A stretch of DNA of 64,000 bases from Riemerella anatipestifer ATCC 11845 = DSM 15868 (GCF_000252855.1 NC_017045.1:1984001-2048000), one strand, 5' to 3'; positions 42,202-51,261 are shown, counted from the first letter of the stretch. Notes: a model not told the origin generated them from the letters alone. Numbers and translations are program-made.

Positions 42202-43881
42202 ATGAACAAAACATTATCAATAGGACTGGCTGGTTTTTCTTTTATGATAGAAGAACACGCTTATATCAAACTAAGTGATTACTTAAAGGCTCTCAGAAAT
42301 TCTCTAGATGCAGAGGAGGCTGATGAGATTATGTATGATATAGAAATCAGAATCGTAGAAATATTTAAAGAGAGTCTAGGTAGGAGAGAAGTGGTAAACG
42401 ATGCTGATGTAGAGAAAGTAATCGCTCAAATAGGAAGACCAGAACAAATAGAGGAACAAGAAGAAGGTTATCACAATACCCAAAAGACTACTCAACAAAG
42501 AACGAAGGTGTCAGAAAGACAACTTTTCAGAGACCCAGAAAGAAAAAAAATAGCAGGAGTATGTGCAGGTATGGCGGCTTATTTCGGAATGGATATGACT
42601 GCTATGAGGCTTATTTGGTTGGCATTATTTCTAATTTTGATTCCATTGCCAGGGTCTCCAATGCTTATGGTATTAGTCTATGTGGTTTTTTGGATTATTC
42701 TTCCCAAAGCAACTACGGCAGCAGATTTTCTGAAGATGAGAGGGGAGCCACTTAACTTTGATAATTTGAAAAATGAATCTAGCAAAATAGTAAAATTCGC
42801 TAACGATTCTACCCAACGCATCAATGAGGTGTATCAAGATACTAGACCAGTCATCAACGAAGCGGGGAATAGCATTTTAAATGCATTAAGGTATGTAATT
42901 GGCGGTTTTTTAGGACTGTTAGGGTTGGTGTTTTTAGCAGGAGCATTTATGGTGTTTGGAGTTAGTGTTACAGGCACGGGACTTACTTTGCCAGGGTTTG
43001 TAGGGTTTTATATAGATGATACTAATATAAAATTTGCGGGGCTTGCCTTAGCTTTTGTTACGATGCTTATACCTGCGCTGATATTTATCTTTTTATCTAT
43101 CAAGTTATTTTCTCCTAAAACTAAGCTGAAGTATGTGGGGTATATTATAGGAGCGTTGTGTTTTGTTTGGTTAGTATTACTAGGAATTACAGGGTTTTCC
43201 GCAATGAATTATCAAAGCAATTTTAGAGGTTCTAATGAGGAAACAGATAATATAGCCATCAATACCACTTCTGATAGCTTGTGGGTAGGGACTAACAAAG
43301 TGAACATACCACCACAGTTCAAATCTTACTGGAATAGCGTGTACTCGGATAACAAAACTGTTTTTGAAGAAGACGGATATCCGTACATTGAAATTGTGAG
43401 AAAAGATACTGTAAAAACACCTTATCTTGTGGTTAAGAAAAGAGCTTCGGGGTATAATTTACCGTTGAGAGCGAATATTCCAGTAAAAGTGGAAGGTAAT
43501 AAAATATTCATACCTAACTACTTTAGTTATCCGTACCAAGATAGAATGAGAAATTACAGCATAGATTACGAATTGGTAGTTCCTAGAACGATGAAAGTTT
43601 TGGAAATGGAAAACTCAAAAGTTAACCTTAGCGAAGATGACGAGGATAGAGATAATCAATCTAATAATTCTCACAGTTCAAACAGTAAGGTGTTTAATCA
43701 AGCCTCATTCTCTTTCAGTTCTGGTGGTAATAACATTAGCTTTAATACTGCGGATAGTGATTCTATCACCGTTAATGGTAAGAAATACGATGAGAAAGAA
43801 GCCGAAAAAGTGATTGAAGGTCTTAACCTAGACAGTGATGATATTAGCGATATTATCATCAGTATAAAAAACAGAAAATAA
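42202..43881 (+). CDS. PspC domain-containing membrane protein
   Basis: A 559-residue protein. Residues ~1-95 are a soluble helical region (YIKLSDYLKALRNSLDAEEADEIMYDIEIRIVEIF). A PspC domain follows at about residues 108-172 (LFRDPERKKIAGVCAGMAAYFGMDMTAMRLIWLALF), then three more membrane segments, and a long soluble C-terminal part rich in Asn, Ser and Asp ending in DDISDIIISIKNRK. PspC proteins act in phage-shock and envelope-stress responses. The upstream PadR gene is its likely regulator. A tiny possible gene lies just downstream. Confidence 0.9.
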   Translation: MNKTLSIGLAGFSFMIEEHAYIKLSDYLKALRNSLDAEEADEIMYDIEIRIVEIFKESLGRREVVNDADVEKVIAQIGRPEQIEEQEEGYHNTQKTTQQRTKVSERQLFRDPERKKIAGVCAGMAAYFGMDMTAMRLIWLALFLILIPLPGSPMLMVLVYVVFWIILPKATTAADFLKMRGEPLNFDNLKNESSKIVKFANDSTQRINEVYQDTRPVINEAGNSILNALRYVIGGFLGLLGLVFLAGAFMVFGVSVTGTGLTLPGFVGFYIDDTNIKFAGLALAFVTMLIPALIFIFLSIKLFSPKTKLKYVGYIIGALCFVWLVLLGITGFSAMNYQSNFRGSNEETDNIAINTTSDSLWVGTNKVNIPPQFKSYWNSVYSDNKTVFEEDGYPYIEIVRKDTVKTPYLVVKKRASGYNLPLRANIPVKVEGNKIFIPNYFSYPYQDRMRNYSIDYELVVPRTMKVLEMENSKVNLSEDDEDRDNQSNNSHSSNSKVFNQASFSFSSGGNNISFNTADSDSITVNGKKYDEKEAEKVIEGLNLDSDDISDIIISIKNRK

Positions 43882-43944
43882 GTTTTGAAGTTGATAATAA
43901 AAACTTATTTTTGCTAAAAATATCACCATTAAAAACAAGATATT

Positions 43945-44010
43945 ATGATACAGTTGGTCTTAGAACTCATCACTAAGTTTATAGATTTCGTTTTCGGAAT
44001 ATTTTTTTAA
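43945..44010 (+). CDS. Possible 21-residue hydrophobic peptide downstream of the PspC gene
   Basis: A short frame encodes 21 residues beginning MIQLVLELITKFIDFVFG: amphipathic to hydrophobic, with one Glu, one Lys and one Asp. It lies 63 bases after the PspC gene and 30 bases before a hairpin. Such small membrane-active peptides occur in stress operons, but a frame this short could be chance. Confidence 0.4.
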   Translation: MIQLVLELITKFIDFVFGIFF

Positions 44011-44040
44011 AATAGATTTAGTACAAAATAATTACCTTTG

Positions 44041-44069
44041 CAGATAGCCTAAGTCTTTTGGGCTATCTG
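44041..44069 (+). terminator. Terminator-like hairpin before the acyltransferase gene
   Basis: CAGATAGCC pairs with GGCTATCTG around an 11-base loop and is followed by TTTTG. It probably ends the padR-pspC transcript. Directly upstream is an exact -7 box (TACCTTTG, 44033-44040). A transcript from there would begin with this hairpin, so it may instead be a 5' leader structure of the next gene. Confidence 0.65.
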
Positions 44070-44092
44070 TTTTGTTTAAAAATTAAATTACT

Positions 44093-44665
44093 ATGAAAAA
44101 AATACTAGCAAAAATCATTCTTAAAATCATAGGTTGGAAGGTGGTTTTAGACGGAGATGTTAATAATCTAGACCGTTGTATCCTTGTGGTGGCTCCACAT
44201 ACTCACAACTCGGAGTATATGCTGGGCAACTTGGCGTATTGGTCTTTAGGGAAGCCTCTTAAGGTAATTATTAAAGATGCCCATACTAAAGCGTGGTACG
44301 GGGGCTTGATAAAGGCGATAGGCGGTATTGGGATAGACCGTAGCCAAAGGAACAATTTGGTAAACTTTGTCGCAAAACAGTTTGAAAAAGAAGATTTTTC
44401 GTTGGTGATTACTCCAGAGGGAACTAGAAGCTATGTAGAAAAATGGAGAAAAGGGTTTTATCATATGGCTTTGGCGGCTAAAGTACCTATTGTAATGGCT
44501 TCGGGAGATTTTAGAACCAAAACCATCTATTTGGGTAGGAAGATAAATCTAGAAGAAGTACAGACAAAACCTTACGAAGAAATACTTAAAATAATTGGCG
44601 ATTATTTCGTGGAGCGAAACATCGTGCCTAAAGTACCAGAAAATTGGAATCCTAACATTCAATAA
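44093..44665 (+). CDS. Lysophospholipid acyltransferase family protein (PlsC-like)
   Basis: A 190-residue PlsC-like acyltransferase. The block I motif usually read HxxxxD appears as PHTHNSEYML, with Glu in place of the Asp. Block III-like ITPEGTRS and IVMASGDF (block IV region) are present. The short length with only one weak N-terminal hydrophobic segment fits the Bacteroidota family of 1-acyl-sn-glycerol-3-phosphate acyltransferase-like proteins. It is the first gene of a group with a menaquinone thioesterase and isochorismate synthase. The substrate is not certain. Confidence 0.87.
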   Translation: MKKILAKIILKIIGWKVVLDGDVNNLDRCILVVAPHTHNSEYMLGNLAYWSLGKPLKVIIKDAHTKAWYGGLIKAIGGIGIDRSQRNNLVNFVAKQFEKEDFSLVITPEGTRSYVEKWRKGFYHMALAAKVPIVMASGDFRTKTIYLGRKINLEEVQTKPYEEILKIIGDYFVERNIVPKVPENWNPNIQ

Positions 44666-44679
44666 TCATTTCTAGAACG

Positions 44680-45102
44680 ATGGAAGAAGCAAAGAAAAAA
44701 GAAATATTAGAGTTTCTTAATAGTTGGGGTGATATGCATATGGGTAAGTTGCTAGACATCGTGTTTACCGATGTTACCGAAGATACCCTTACTGCCACGA
44801 TGCCTGTAACCGAAAGGGTGCATCAGCCATTTGGGATTTTGCACGGTGGGGCAAGTTGTGTATTAGCGGAAACGCTAGGTTCTTGTCTATCGGGTATCAA
44901 TGTGGACGCATCAAAGTTTTATGCGGTGGGGACTAACATCAATTCTAACCACCTTAGAAGTAAAAAGGACGGAATGCTCACTGGCGTTGCCAAATTCATT
45001 AGAAAAGGCAGAACGGTACACGTTTCTGAAATAGAAATCAGAGATGAGAAAGGAGTGCTTATCAACCATACTACAATGACTAATAATATTATAGCGAAAT
45101 AG
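44680..45102 (+). CDS. Hotdog-fold thioesterase, probable DHNA-CoA thioesterase
   Basis: A 140-residue hotdog thioesterase of the PaaI/YdiI type with the helix motif FGILHGGASCVLAETLGS, whose Glu is catalytic in YdiI-like enzymes. The next gene starts directly after its stop and encodes isochorismate synthase. It is therefore probably the 1,4-dihydroxy-2-naphthoyl-CoA hydrolase (MenI) of menaquinone synthesis. The fold is certain; the substrate comes from context. Confidence 0.88.
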   Translation: MEEAKKKEILEFLNSWGDMHMGKLLDIVFTDVTEDTLTATMPVTERVHQPFGILHGGASCVLAETLGSCLSGINVDASKFYAVGTNINSNHLRSKKDGMLTGVAKFIRKGRTVHVSEIEIRDEKGVLINHTTMTNNIIAK

Positions 45103-46095
45103 ATGCAGAGAGATTCTGTTTTTTATAGACTACCTAATACAACAACCATTTATACCTTATCCGAAGCCTCTACTGGAGCGGAAGATGAGGTTTCTTTTTT
45201 TGATTTTGATGGGCATCAACAATATGTATTTAAAGGAACCATCAAAGAAATTTCTGCCGAGGAGTTACAATCTTTAGATTATTCTTCTACCGAATTAAAG
45301 GTTTTATCAGATTTAGCCGAAGCTGATGAGGACGAAAATACCTACTTAGAAAAGATAGCCCAAGTGGTAGCGTTTATCAAGACGCACCGTTTACCCAAAT
45401 TGGTAATTTCTAGACGAAAAATACTAGATTTTAACGGTAGAGAAGCATCGCTTACTGCTACTTTTTTAGCCTTATGCAAAGCCTATCCTTCGGCATTAGT
45501 TTATTTATTGGTTCGTGATGGCAAGTGCTGGGTAGGAGCTACACCCGAAACTCTAGGCGAGTACCACTTTAGCAGTCATCAGTTCAAAACGATGAGTTTG
45601 GCAGGAACGCTGTCCCTAAACGAAGAATGGACAGACAAAGAGCTAGAGGAACAAAAACCCGTAACGGATTACATTAAAACCACACTTTCCAAATACTCAG
45701 ATAGGGTAGAAGTATCCGAAACTTATACCGTGCCAAGCGGTTCTATAAAGCACCTTAGAAACGATTTTGTGCTAGAAGTTGTCGCAGACCAAGTGCCGTA
45801 TATTATAGAAGATTTGCACCCTACACCAGCCGTTTGTGGTATCCCAAAAGCATTTTGTAAGGAGAGCATCAAGGCGTTTGAAAGCCACTCTAGAGAGCTT
45901 TATTCTGGATATGTCAAAATAACCCACCATGATGGCGTGTTTTATTTTGTAAATCTTAGGTGTGCAGAGGTGTATCAAAACAAGGCTTTAGTGTATGTAG
46001 GCGGTGGTATAAACGCTAAAAGCCTACCACCAAAAGAATGGCGAGAAACAGAGCTAAAAGCTTTGGTAATAGAAAATCATTTGGTGTTAAAATAA
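45103..46095 (+). CDS. menF: Chorismate-binding enzyme, probable isochorismate synthase MenF
   Basis: A 330-residue anthranilate synthase component I/isochorismate synthase-like enzyme. Motifs are LPKLVISRRKIL, VGATPETLGEY, FKTMSLAGTL, HLRNDFVLEVV, LHPTPAVCGIPK and YSGYVKITHHDGVFYFVNLRCAEV, which carry the Mg and chorismate ligands. It is shorter than E. coli MenF (431), mainly at the N-terminus, as is usual in Bacteroidota. It starts at once after the thioesterase stop. The remaining men genes are not in the window. Confidence 0.9.
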   Translation: MQRDSVFYRLPNTTTIYTLSEASTGAEDEVSFFDFDGHQQYVFKGTIKEISAEELQSLDYSSTELKVLSDLAEADEDENTYLEKIAQVVAFIKTHRLPKLVISRRKILDFNGREASLTATFLALCKAYPSALVYLLVRDGKCWVGATPETLGEYHFSSHQFKTMSLAGTLSLNEEWTDKELEEQKPVTDYIKTTLSKYSDRVEVSETYTVPSGSIKHLRNDFVLEVVADQVPYIIEDLHPTPAVCGIPKAFCKESIKAFESHSRELYSGYVKITHHDGVFYFVNLRCAEVYQNKALVYVGGGINAKSLPPKEWRETELKALVIENHLVLK

Positions 46096-46107
46096 AAATC
46101 TTACGAG

Positions 46108-46737
46108 ATGCAATTTAGTGAGCGTGTTAATAATCTTTTCGAACCAGAACTTATAGAGGAAATTTCTTCCGTAGGAAAACTAAAACTAGCCGAAGAAGGC
46201 GAGGTAATCATTAATGTGGAGCAGCCTATTGTCTATATGCCTATTGTGATGAGCGGAACGCTAAAAGTTTCTATGATAGATGATAATGGTAAAGAGTTGC
46301 TGATGTATTATCTCAACGCTGAAGATGGTTGTGCTATGACTTTTACCTGCTGTATGCAGGAGAAGAAAAGCGAGATTATTGCGGTTGCAGAAGAGCCTTC
46401 GGAACTTTGGATGATACCTATGGAGTATATGGATAAGTGGATGATGAAATATCCTACTTGGAAATCCTTTGTTATGATGACAATGCAAGACCGATTTATG
46501 AAGGTCATTAAGGCTTTGGATATGGTGGTGTTTAATAGTTTAGATACAAGGCTACTTAATTATCTTAAAGAAAAATCTAAAACTATGGGCAAAACGGTGC
46601 TGAATGTTTCTCATGAGCAGATAGCTAACGATTTAGCAAGTTCTAGAGTGGTAATAAGCAGGATGCTCAAGAAATTAGAAAACGAAGGTAAGGTATTGTT
46701 GTACAGAAATCAATTAAAATTACTTGGTGAGTGGTAA
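46108..46737 (+). CDS. Crp/Fnr family transcriptional regulator
   Basis: A 209-residue intact Crp/Fnr protein: cNMP-binding-like beta-roll (residues ~15-115), dimer helix, and a C-terminal helix-turn-helix (LNVSHEQIANDLASSRVVISRMLKKLENEGKV). The region MTFTCCMQEKKSE carries two Cys, and there are no N-terminal FNR-type cysteines. It starts 12 bases after menF. It is a possible alternative binder for the TTATGA-N6-TCATAA sites, since the other Crp/Fnr gene in the window is frameshifted. Confidence 0.92.
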   Translation: MQFSERVNNLFEPELIEEISSVGKLKLAEEGEVIINVEQPIVYMPIVMSGTLKVSMIDDNGKELLMYYLNAEDGCAMTFTCCMQEKKSEIIAVAEEPSELWMIPMEYMDKWMMKYPTWKSFVMMTMQDRFMKVIKALDMVVFNSLDTRLLNYLKEKSKTMGKTVLNVSHEQIANDLASSRVVISRMLKKLENEGKVLLYRNQLKLLGEW

Positions 46738-46806
46738 TTTACCATTATCAGTTTAGCTCTTCTTGATAAAGGAAATCTAGACTATTATATGTTAAAGAAA
46801 TATCTC

Positions 46807-46814
46807 TATATTTG
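46807..46814 (+). promoter_or_regulatory. -7 element of lptB
   Basis: TATATTTG ends only 5 bases before the ATG of lptB. Bacteroidota transcripts start a few bases after this box, so the lptB mRNA would be leaderless or nearly so. No convincing -33 element is present. Confidence 0.55.
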
Positions 46815-46819
46815 TACTT

Positions 46820-47548
46820 ATGATTTTACGGGGAGATAACTTAATTAAAGAATACGGACCTAAGAAGGTCGTAAAAGGCGTATCTATAGAGGTAAAGCAA
46901 GGCGAAATAGTAGGGCTTTTAGGACCTAATGGAGCAGGTAAAACCACTACCTTTTATATGATTGTAGGTTTGGTAAAACCAACGCAAGGTAACATATTTC
47001 TAGACCAGCAAAACATTACAAAAGATGCTATGTACCGTAGAGCCCAAAAAGGGATAGGTTATTTGGCACAAGAAGCCTCTGTGTTTAGAAAGCTCTCCGT
47101 AGAAGACAATATTATGGGAGTACTGCAACTTACCAAACTTTCTAAAAAAGAGCAACGCCTAAAGTGCGATGCACTTATAGAGGAGTTTTCATTGGAGCAT
47201 GTGAGGAAGAACAGGGGGGACCTGTTATCGGGTGGAGAAAGAAGGCGTACTGAAATTGCAAGATGCTTAGCCACCAGTCCTAATTTTATTTTACTAGATG
47301 AGCCTTTTGCAGGAGTTGACCCTATTGCAGTGGAAGATATACAAAAAATCGTGAGGTCTTTGGTGGAGAAAAATATCGGTATCCTTATTACCGACCATAA
47401 TGTGCAACAGACTTTAGCCATTACCAACAAAACTTATATTATGTTTGAGGGTAAAATTCTAAAGGAAGGCTTACCAGAAGATTTAGCCAACGACCCAGAG
47501 GTAAGACAAGCCTATCTCGGAGAAAACTTTAGATTTGAAAAGATTTAA
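46820..47548 (+). CDS. lptB: LPS export ABC transporter ATP-binding protein LptB
   Basis: LptB is the ATPase that drives lipopolysaccharide extraction from the inner membrane with LptFG. The 242 residues have Walker A GPNGAGKTT (about 34-42), Q-loop LAQEASVF, the signature LSGGERRRTEIAR, Walker B FILLDEPFAGVDP and switch ITDHNVQ. The double-Arg signature is typical of LptB. The start is fixed by the conserved RGDNLIKEYGPKKVVKG opening. It is followed by the cobalamin adenosyltransferase gene. Confidence 0.96.
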   Translation: MILRGDNLIKEYGPKKVVKGVSIEVKQGEIVGLLGPNGAGKTTTFYMIVGLVKPTQGNIFLDQQNITKDAMYRRAQKGIGYLAQEASVFRKLSVEDNIMGVLQLTKLSKKEQRLKCDALIEEFSLEHVRKNRGDLLSGGERRRTEIARCLATSPNFILLDEPFAGVDPIAVEDIQKIVRSLVEKNIGILITDHNVQQTLAITNKTYIMFEGKILKEGLPEDLANDPEVRQAYLGENFRFEKI

Positions 47549-47564
47549 CATTGATATTCGCTGA

Positions 47565-48137
47565 ATGAAAATTTATACAAAAACAGGCGATGGTGGAGTA
47601 ACCTCTCTCTATGGAGGTACAAGAGTCTCTAAAGCTCATCTTAGAGTGGAGGCCTATGGTACTATAGACGAGCTTAATGCGTGTCTAGGTGTGGCAAAAT
47701 CTTATATTCAAGAGGCAGAAGTTTTAGAGCAATTTAAGGCCATTCAGTTTGATTTGTTTACACTTGGTTCGGAGTCTGCAACACCTGTGGATAAACTTTT
47801 CTTAGCTAATGATAAATCTAGACTTCCGTTGGTTATAGGTCAAAACGAAATAGAGGCTTTGGAGCGTTGGATAGACGCCTTTGATGAACGGCTAGAGCCG
47901 TTACAACTCTTTATTTTACCTGGAGGAGGCAAGGCTTCGGCACATTTGCATGTGGCTAGAACGGTTTGTAGAAGAGCAGAACGCTATTTAGTCGCTTTAA
48001 GTGAGCAAGAAGAAGTAAGAGCAGAACTTATAAAATACCTTAATCGTTTGTCTGATTATCTGTTTGTATTAGCGAGATACATTTCTCACTTACACAGCGA
48101 ACCAGAGGAATATTGGAATCCTAATGATAGACCATAG
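47565..48137 (+). CDS. Cob(I)yrinic acid a,c-diamide adenosyltransferase, PduO type
   Basis: This enzyme makes adenosylcobalamin from cob(I)alamin and ATP. The 190-residue PduO-type protein opens with KIYTKTGDGGVTSLYGGTRVSK (ATP loop) and YGTIDELNACLG. It has FILPGGGKASAHLHVARTVCRRAER and the late RLSDYLFVLARY, all family signatures. It lies in a run of plus-strand genes and overlaps the longest reading of the thiamine pyrophosphokinase gene. Confidence 0.95.
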   Translation: MKIYTKTGDGGVTSLYGGTRVSKAHLRVEAYGTIDELNACLGVAKSYIQEAEVLEQFKAIQFDLFTLGSESATPVDKLFLANDKSRLPLVIGQNEIEALERWIDAFDERLEPLQLFILPGGGKASAHLHVARTVCRRAERYLVALSEQEEVRAELIKYLNRLSDYLFVLARYISHLHSEPEEYWNPNDRP

Positions 48138-48144
48138 AATCACA

Positions 48145-48774
48145 ATGGCTAAAGAACCTCAAAAAGCAATTTTATACATCGATGGCGAACCTCCCAAACA
48201 GTTGCCACCTTATTCGGAGGAGGATATTTGGGCGTGTACCGATGGAGCTTGGAGTTATCTCAAACAAAAAGGCGTTACGGCGGAGCAGTTGGCTTTTATT
48301 TCAGGAGATTTTGACTCTGTGGTTTCTTTAGAAGACCTTCCAAGTGAGAAAGTGATTTCTACACCCAATCAGGATTTTACAGATTTTTATAAAGCCTTAG
48401 ACCTTCTTAAACAAAAAGGGATTACTAAAGTAGATGTTTACGGAGCGAGTGGCAAAGAGCAAGACCATTTTTTAGGTAATTTAACCGTAGCCTATCAGTT
48501 TAAGGAAGAGATAAACATTACTTTCTACGATGATATGGCAACTTATTTTTTTATTCCTCAACAGGTGGAACTAAAGGAGGTAAAAGGTAAAACCGTTTCT
48601 TTGTATCCTTTTCCAGAAGCTAAATCTATTGTTACTAGAGGGCTTAGGTGGAGCCTTAATAAAGAGGATTTATCTATCACCAGTAGGATAGGTACGAGAA
48701 ACATAGCCGATGAAGATACCGTTTTTATCAGCTACGCTAGTGGGAGTTTGCTCGTATTTTTGAGTAAAGATTAG
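48145..48774 (+). CDS. Thiamine pyrophosphokinase
   Basis: The enzyme transfers pyrophosphate from ATP to thiamine. The 209-residue protein has CTDGAWSYL, GDFDSV, the DFTDFYKALDLL metal site, YGASGKEQDHFLGNL and a C-terminal beta domain (VTRGLRWSLN...ISYASGSLLVFL). The frame can be read from 48124, which would overlap the previous gene by 14 bases. ATG 48145 avoids the overlap and fits the family better. Confidence 0.92.
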   Translation: MAKEPQKAILYIDGEPPKQLPPYSEEDIWACTDGAWSYLKQKGVTAEQLAFISGDFDSVVSLEDLPSEKVISTPNQDFTDFYKALDLLKQKGITKVDVYGASGKEQDHFLGNLTVAYQFKEEINITFYDDMATYFFIPQQVELKEVKGKTVSLYPFPEAKSIVTRGLRWSLNKEDLSITSRIGTRNIADEDTVFISYASGSLLVFLSKD

Positions 48775-48887
48775 TTTATATAGATTGAAATTTCTTTTAA
48801 ATATTTAACCAAAAATTAGGTGATAGCTGAGGTATTACTCAAATTTTTTTAGCATTTTTGCATAGATAAAAAATTCGATCAAGTATA

Positions 48888-50279
48888 ATGAAAATTAAAT
48901 ATTCGGAACTAATAGACCAAACGCTTTATTTTCCACAAGAAGAGTTTAGTTATGAGAATGAAAGTCTTCATTTTCATGGGATTAACCTAATGGAAGTGGT
49001 GGAGAAGTTTGGGACACCTCTAAAGATAAGTTACCTACCAAAGATTTCTCAAAATATCCAAAGGGCAAAAAAATGGTTTTCGGAAGCCATTGCTAAAAAC
49101 GAGTATCGCAATACATATCGCTATTGTTATTGCACTAAATCTAGCCATTTTTCTTTTGTGCTAGAGGAAGCTCTTAAAAATGATATTAGTATGGAGACTT
49201 CGTCTGCATTTGATATGGATATTGTACGAAAACTCTACGATAAAGGTAAGGTAACCAAAGATATAGAAGTGATTTGTAATGGTTTTAAAACCGATGATTA
49301 TTTGGAGAAAATATCAGATTTAATCAATGAAGGTTTTGAGAATATTACACCTATCCTAGATAATTACAGAGAGCTGGATAAACTTACAGAAAGTATAGAT
49401 ACTACCTTTAATATCGGGATTAGAATTGCTTCCGAAGAAGAACCGAAGTTTGAATTTTATACCTCTAGATTGGGGATAGGTTATAAGGATATTATCCCAT
49501 ATTACAGTCAGAAAATAGCGGAACACCCTAATGCAAGGCTGAAAATGTTGCACTTTTTCATCAATACGGGGATTAAAGACACCGCTTATTATTGGAACGA
49601 ACTCTTTAAATGCTTACGAGTGTATGCAAGGCTTAAGAAAATTGCACCAGAGGTAGATTCGCTTAACATAGGTGGAGGGTTTCCAATTAAAACCTCGCTC
49701 AACTTCGATTACGACTATGAGTATATGGTGAATGAGATTGTTTCTCAAATTAAAAAATTCTGCGAAGAGGAAGGGGTAGAAGAGCCTAATATCTATACCG
49801 AATTTGGGTCTTTTACCGTAGGCGAAAGTGGTGCTAATCTGTACCAAATTATCAGTCAGAAAAGACAAAACGACCGTGAGAAATGGGATATGATAGACAG
49901 TAGTTTTATGACGACTCTGCCAGATACTTGGGCTATTTCTAGACATTTTATTATGTTGCCACTCAACCGTTGGGAAGACAGTTATGAGAGGGTGTTTTTA
50001 GGAGGTCTTACTTGTGATTCTGATGACTACTACAACTCCGAACAGCATACTAATGCCATCTATCTCCCTGTATTTAGCGATACCAAGCCTCTTTATATAG
50101 GGTTCTTTAATACAGGGGCTTATCAGGAGAGTATTAGTGGTTATGGAGGGGCACACCACTGTTTAATTCCTCAACCAAGACACATTTTAATTACTAAAGA
50201 TGAAGAAGGAAACTTTGTTTACGAGCTATTTAGAGAAAAACAAAGTCCAGAAGATGTACTTAAACTGGTAGGCTATTAA
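48888..50279 (+). CDS. speA: Arginine decarboxylase, short Bacteroidota type
   Basis: A PLP enzyme of fold type III that converts arginine to agmatine. The 463 residues have YRYCYCTKSSH with the PLP lysine, NIGGGFPI (phosphate loop), TEFGSFTVGESG and a late Cys/Asp site (GGLTCDSDDYYN). It is much shorter than E. coli SpeA (about 630-660) and lacks its inserted helical domain, as in other Flavobacteria. The agmatinase gene follows 26 bases later, so the pair makes putrescine from arginine. Confidence 0.93.
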   Translation: MKIKYSELIDQTLYFPQEEFSYENESLHFHGINLMEVVEKFGTPLKISYLPKISQNIQRAKKWFSEAIAKNEYRNTYRYCYCTKSSHFSFVLEEALKNDISMETSSAFDMDIVRKLYDKGKVTKDIEVICNGFKTDDYLEKISDLINEGFENITPILDNYRELDKLTESIDTTFNIGIRIASEEEPKFEFYTSRLGIGYKDIIPYYSQKIAEHPNARLKMLHFFINTGIKDTAYYWNELFKCLRVYARLKKIAPEVDSLNIGGGFPIKTSLNFDYDYEYMVNEIVSQIKKFCEEEGVEEPNIYTEFGSFTVGESGANLYQIISQKRQNDREKWDMIDSSFMTTLPDTWAISRHFIMLPLNRWEDSYERVFLGGLTCDSDDYYNSEQHTNAIYLPVFSDTKPLYIGFFNTGAYQESISGYGGAHHCLIPQPRHILITKDEEGNFVYELFREKQSPEDVLKLVGY

Positions 50280-50305
50280 AAAATAATAACACAAAATTAT
50301 ATTAA

Positions 50306-51163
50306 ATGAAAACATACGCAGGTATTCCAGAGGAAAATGCAAGTTTAGAAAACTCAAAAGTAATGTTAGTTACCGTTCCTTATGACGGGACATCTACTTG
50401 GGGTAAAGGAGCTGATAAAGGTCCAGAACTATTTTTAGATGCTTCCGAAAATATGGAGCTTTACGATATTGAGACAGGTACAGAACCTTATTTAGAAGGC
50501 GTGTATTTAGCAGGTGAGGTAACGGAAGACAGCTCTCCAGAAGCTATGACGGAAGCGGTGTACCAAAAAACAAAAGAACTCCTAAAACACGAAGATAAAT
50601 TATTTACTCTTTTTGGTGGGGAGCATTCGGTATCTATTGGCTCTATCCGTGCGGTAGGAGAGAAGTATGAAAATCTTACTGTATTACAACTAGACGCTCA
50701 TACAGACCTTCGCCCAGAGTTTCACGGGTCTACATCTAATCACGCTTGTGCAGTGTTTGAAGCTAGTCAGAAGCATAATCTAGTGCAAGTAGGTATCCGT
50801 TCTATGGACGCAGAAGAGATGCAATATGTACCAAAAGGACAGTGTTTTTGGGCTCACGAAATAGCTCAAAATCCTAATTGGATAGATGAGGTATTAGAAA
50901 AAGTGTCAGGAAATGTTTATATTACGATAGATTTAGATGCGTTTGACCCTTCTATTGCTCCATCTACAGGAACACCAGAACCGGGAGGTTTAGCTTGGTA
51001 TCCTACTTTAGAGCTCCTAAAAAAGGTGTTTGAAAAATGCAATGTAGTGGCTTTTGATATTGTAGAACTCATGGACTCTCCAATGGCGAAACCTACGGCA
51101 TTTTTAGCGGCAAAGCTATATTATAAGATGTTGGCTTATTATCATTTGGCTAACAAGAAATAA
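50306..51163 (+). CDS. speB: Agmatinase
   Basis: SpeB hydrolyses agmatine to putrescine and urea at a di-manganese centre. The 285 residues contain all ureohydrolase metal motifs: GGEHSVSIGS, LDAHTDLR and TIDLDAFDPS, plus the substrate loop HGSTSNHACA. It is co-transcribed with speA and ends in a strong terminator. Confidence 0.95.
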   Translation: MKTYAGIPEENASLENSKVMLVTVPYDGTSTWGKGADKGPELFLDASENMELYDIETGTEPYLEGVYLAGEVTEDSSPEAMTEAVYQKTKELLKHEDKLFTLFGGEHSVSIGSIRAVGEKYENLTVLQLDAHTDLRPEFHGSTSNHACAVFEASQKHNLVQVGIRSMDAEEMQYVPKGQCFWAHEIAQNPNWIDEVLEKVSGNVYITIDLDAFDPSIAPSTGTPEPGGLAWYPTLELLKKVFEKCNVVAFDIVELMDSPMAKPTAFLAAKLYYKMLAYYHLANKK

Positions 51164-51182
51164 AATCTATATTTTAGTTAAT

Positions 51183-51226
51183 AATAAAGAGGTTGTCTTT
51201 TAAAATTATAAGATAACCTCTTTATT
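51183..51226 (+). terminator. Intrinsic terminator of speA-speB
   Basis: AATAAAGAGGTT plus GTCTT pairs with AAGAT plus AACCTCTTTATT around a 10-base loop, then a T-rich tract. A -7 box for the next gene (TAAATTTG, 51231-51238) begins 5 bases later. Confidence 0.85.
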
Positions 51227-51261
51227 TTATTAAATTTGAACTCAGAAATAAAATATTAAAT

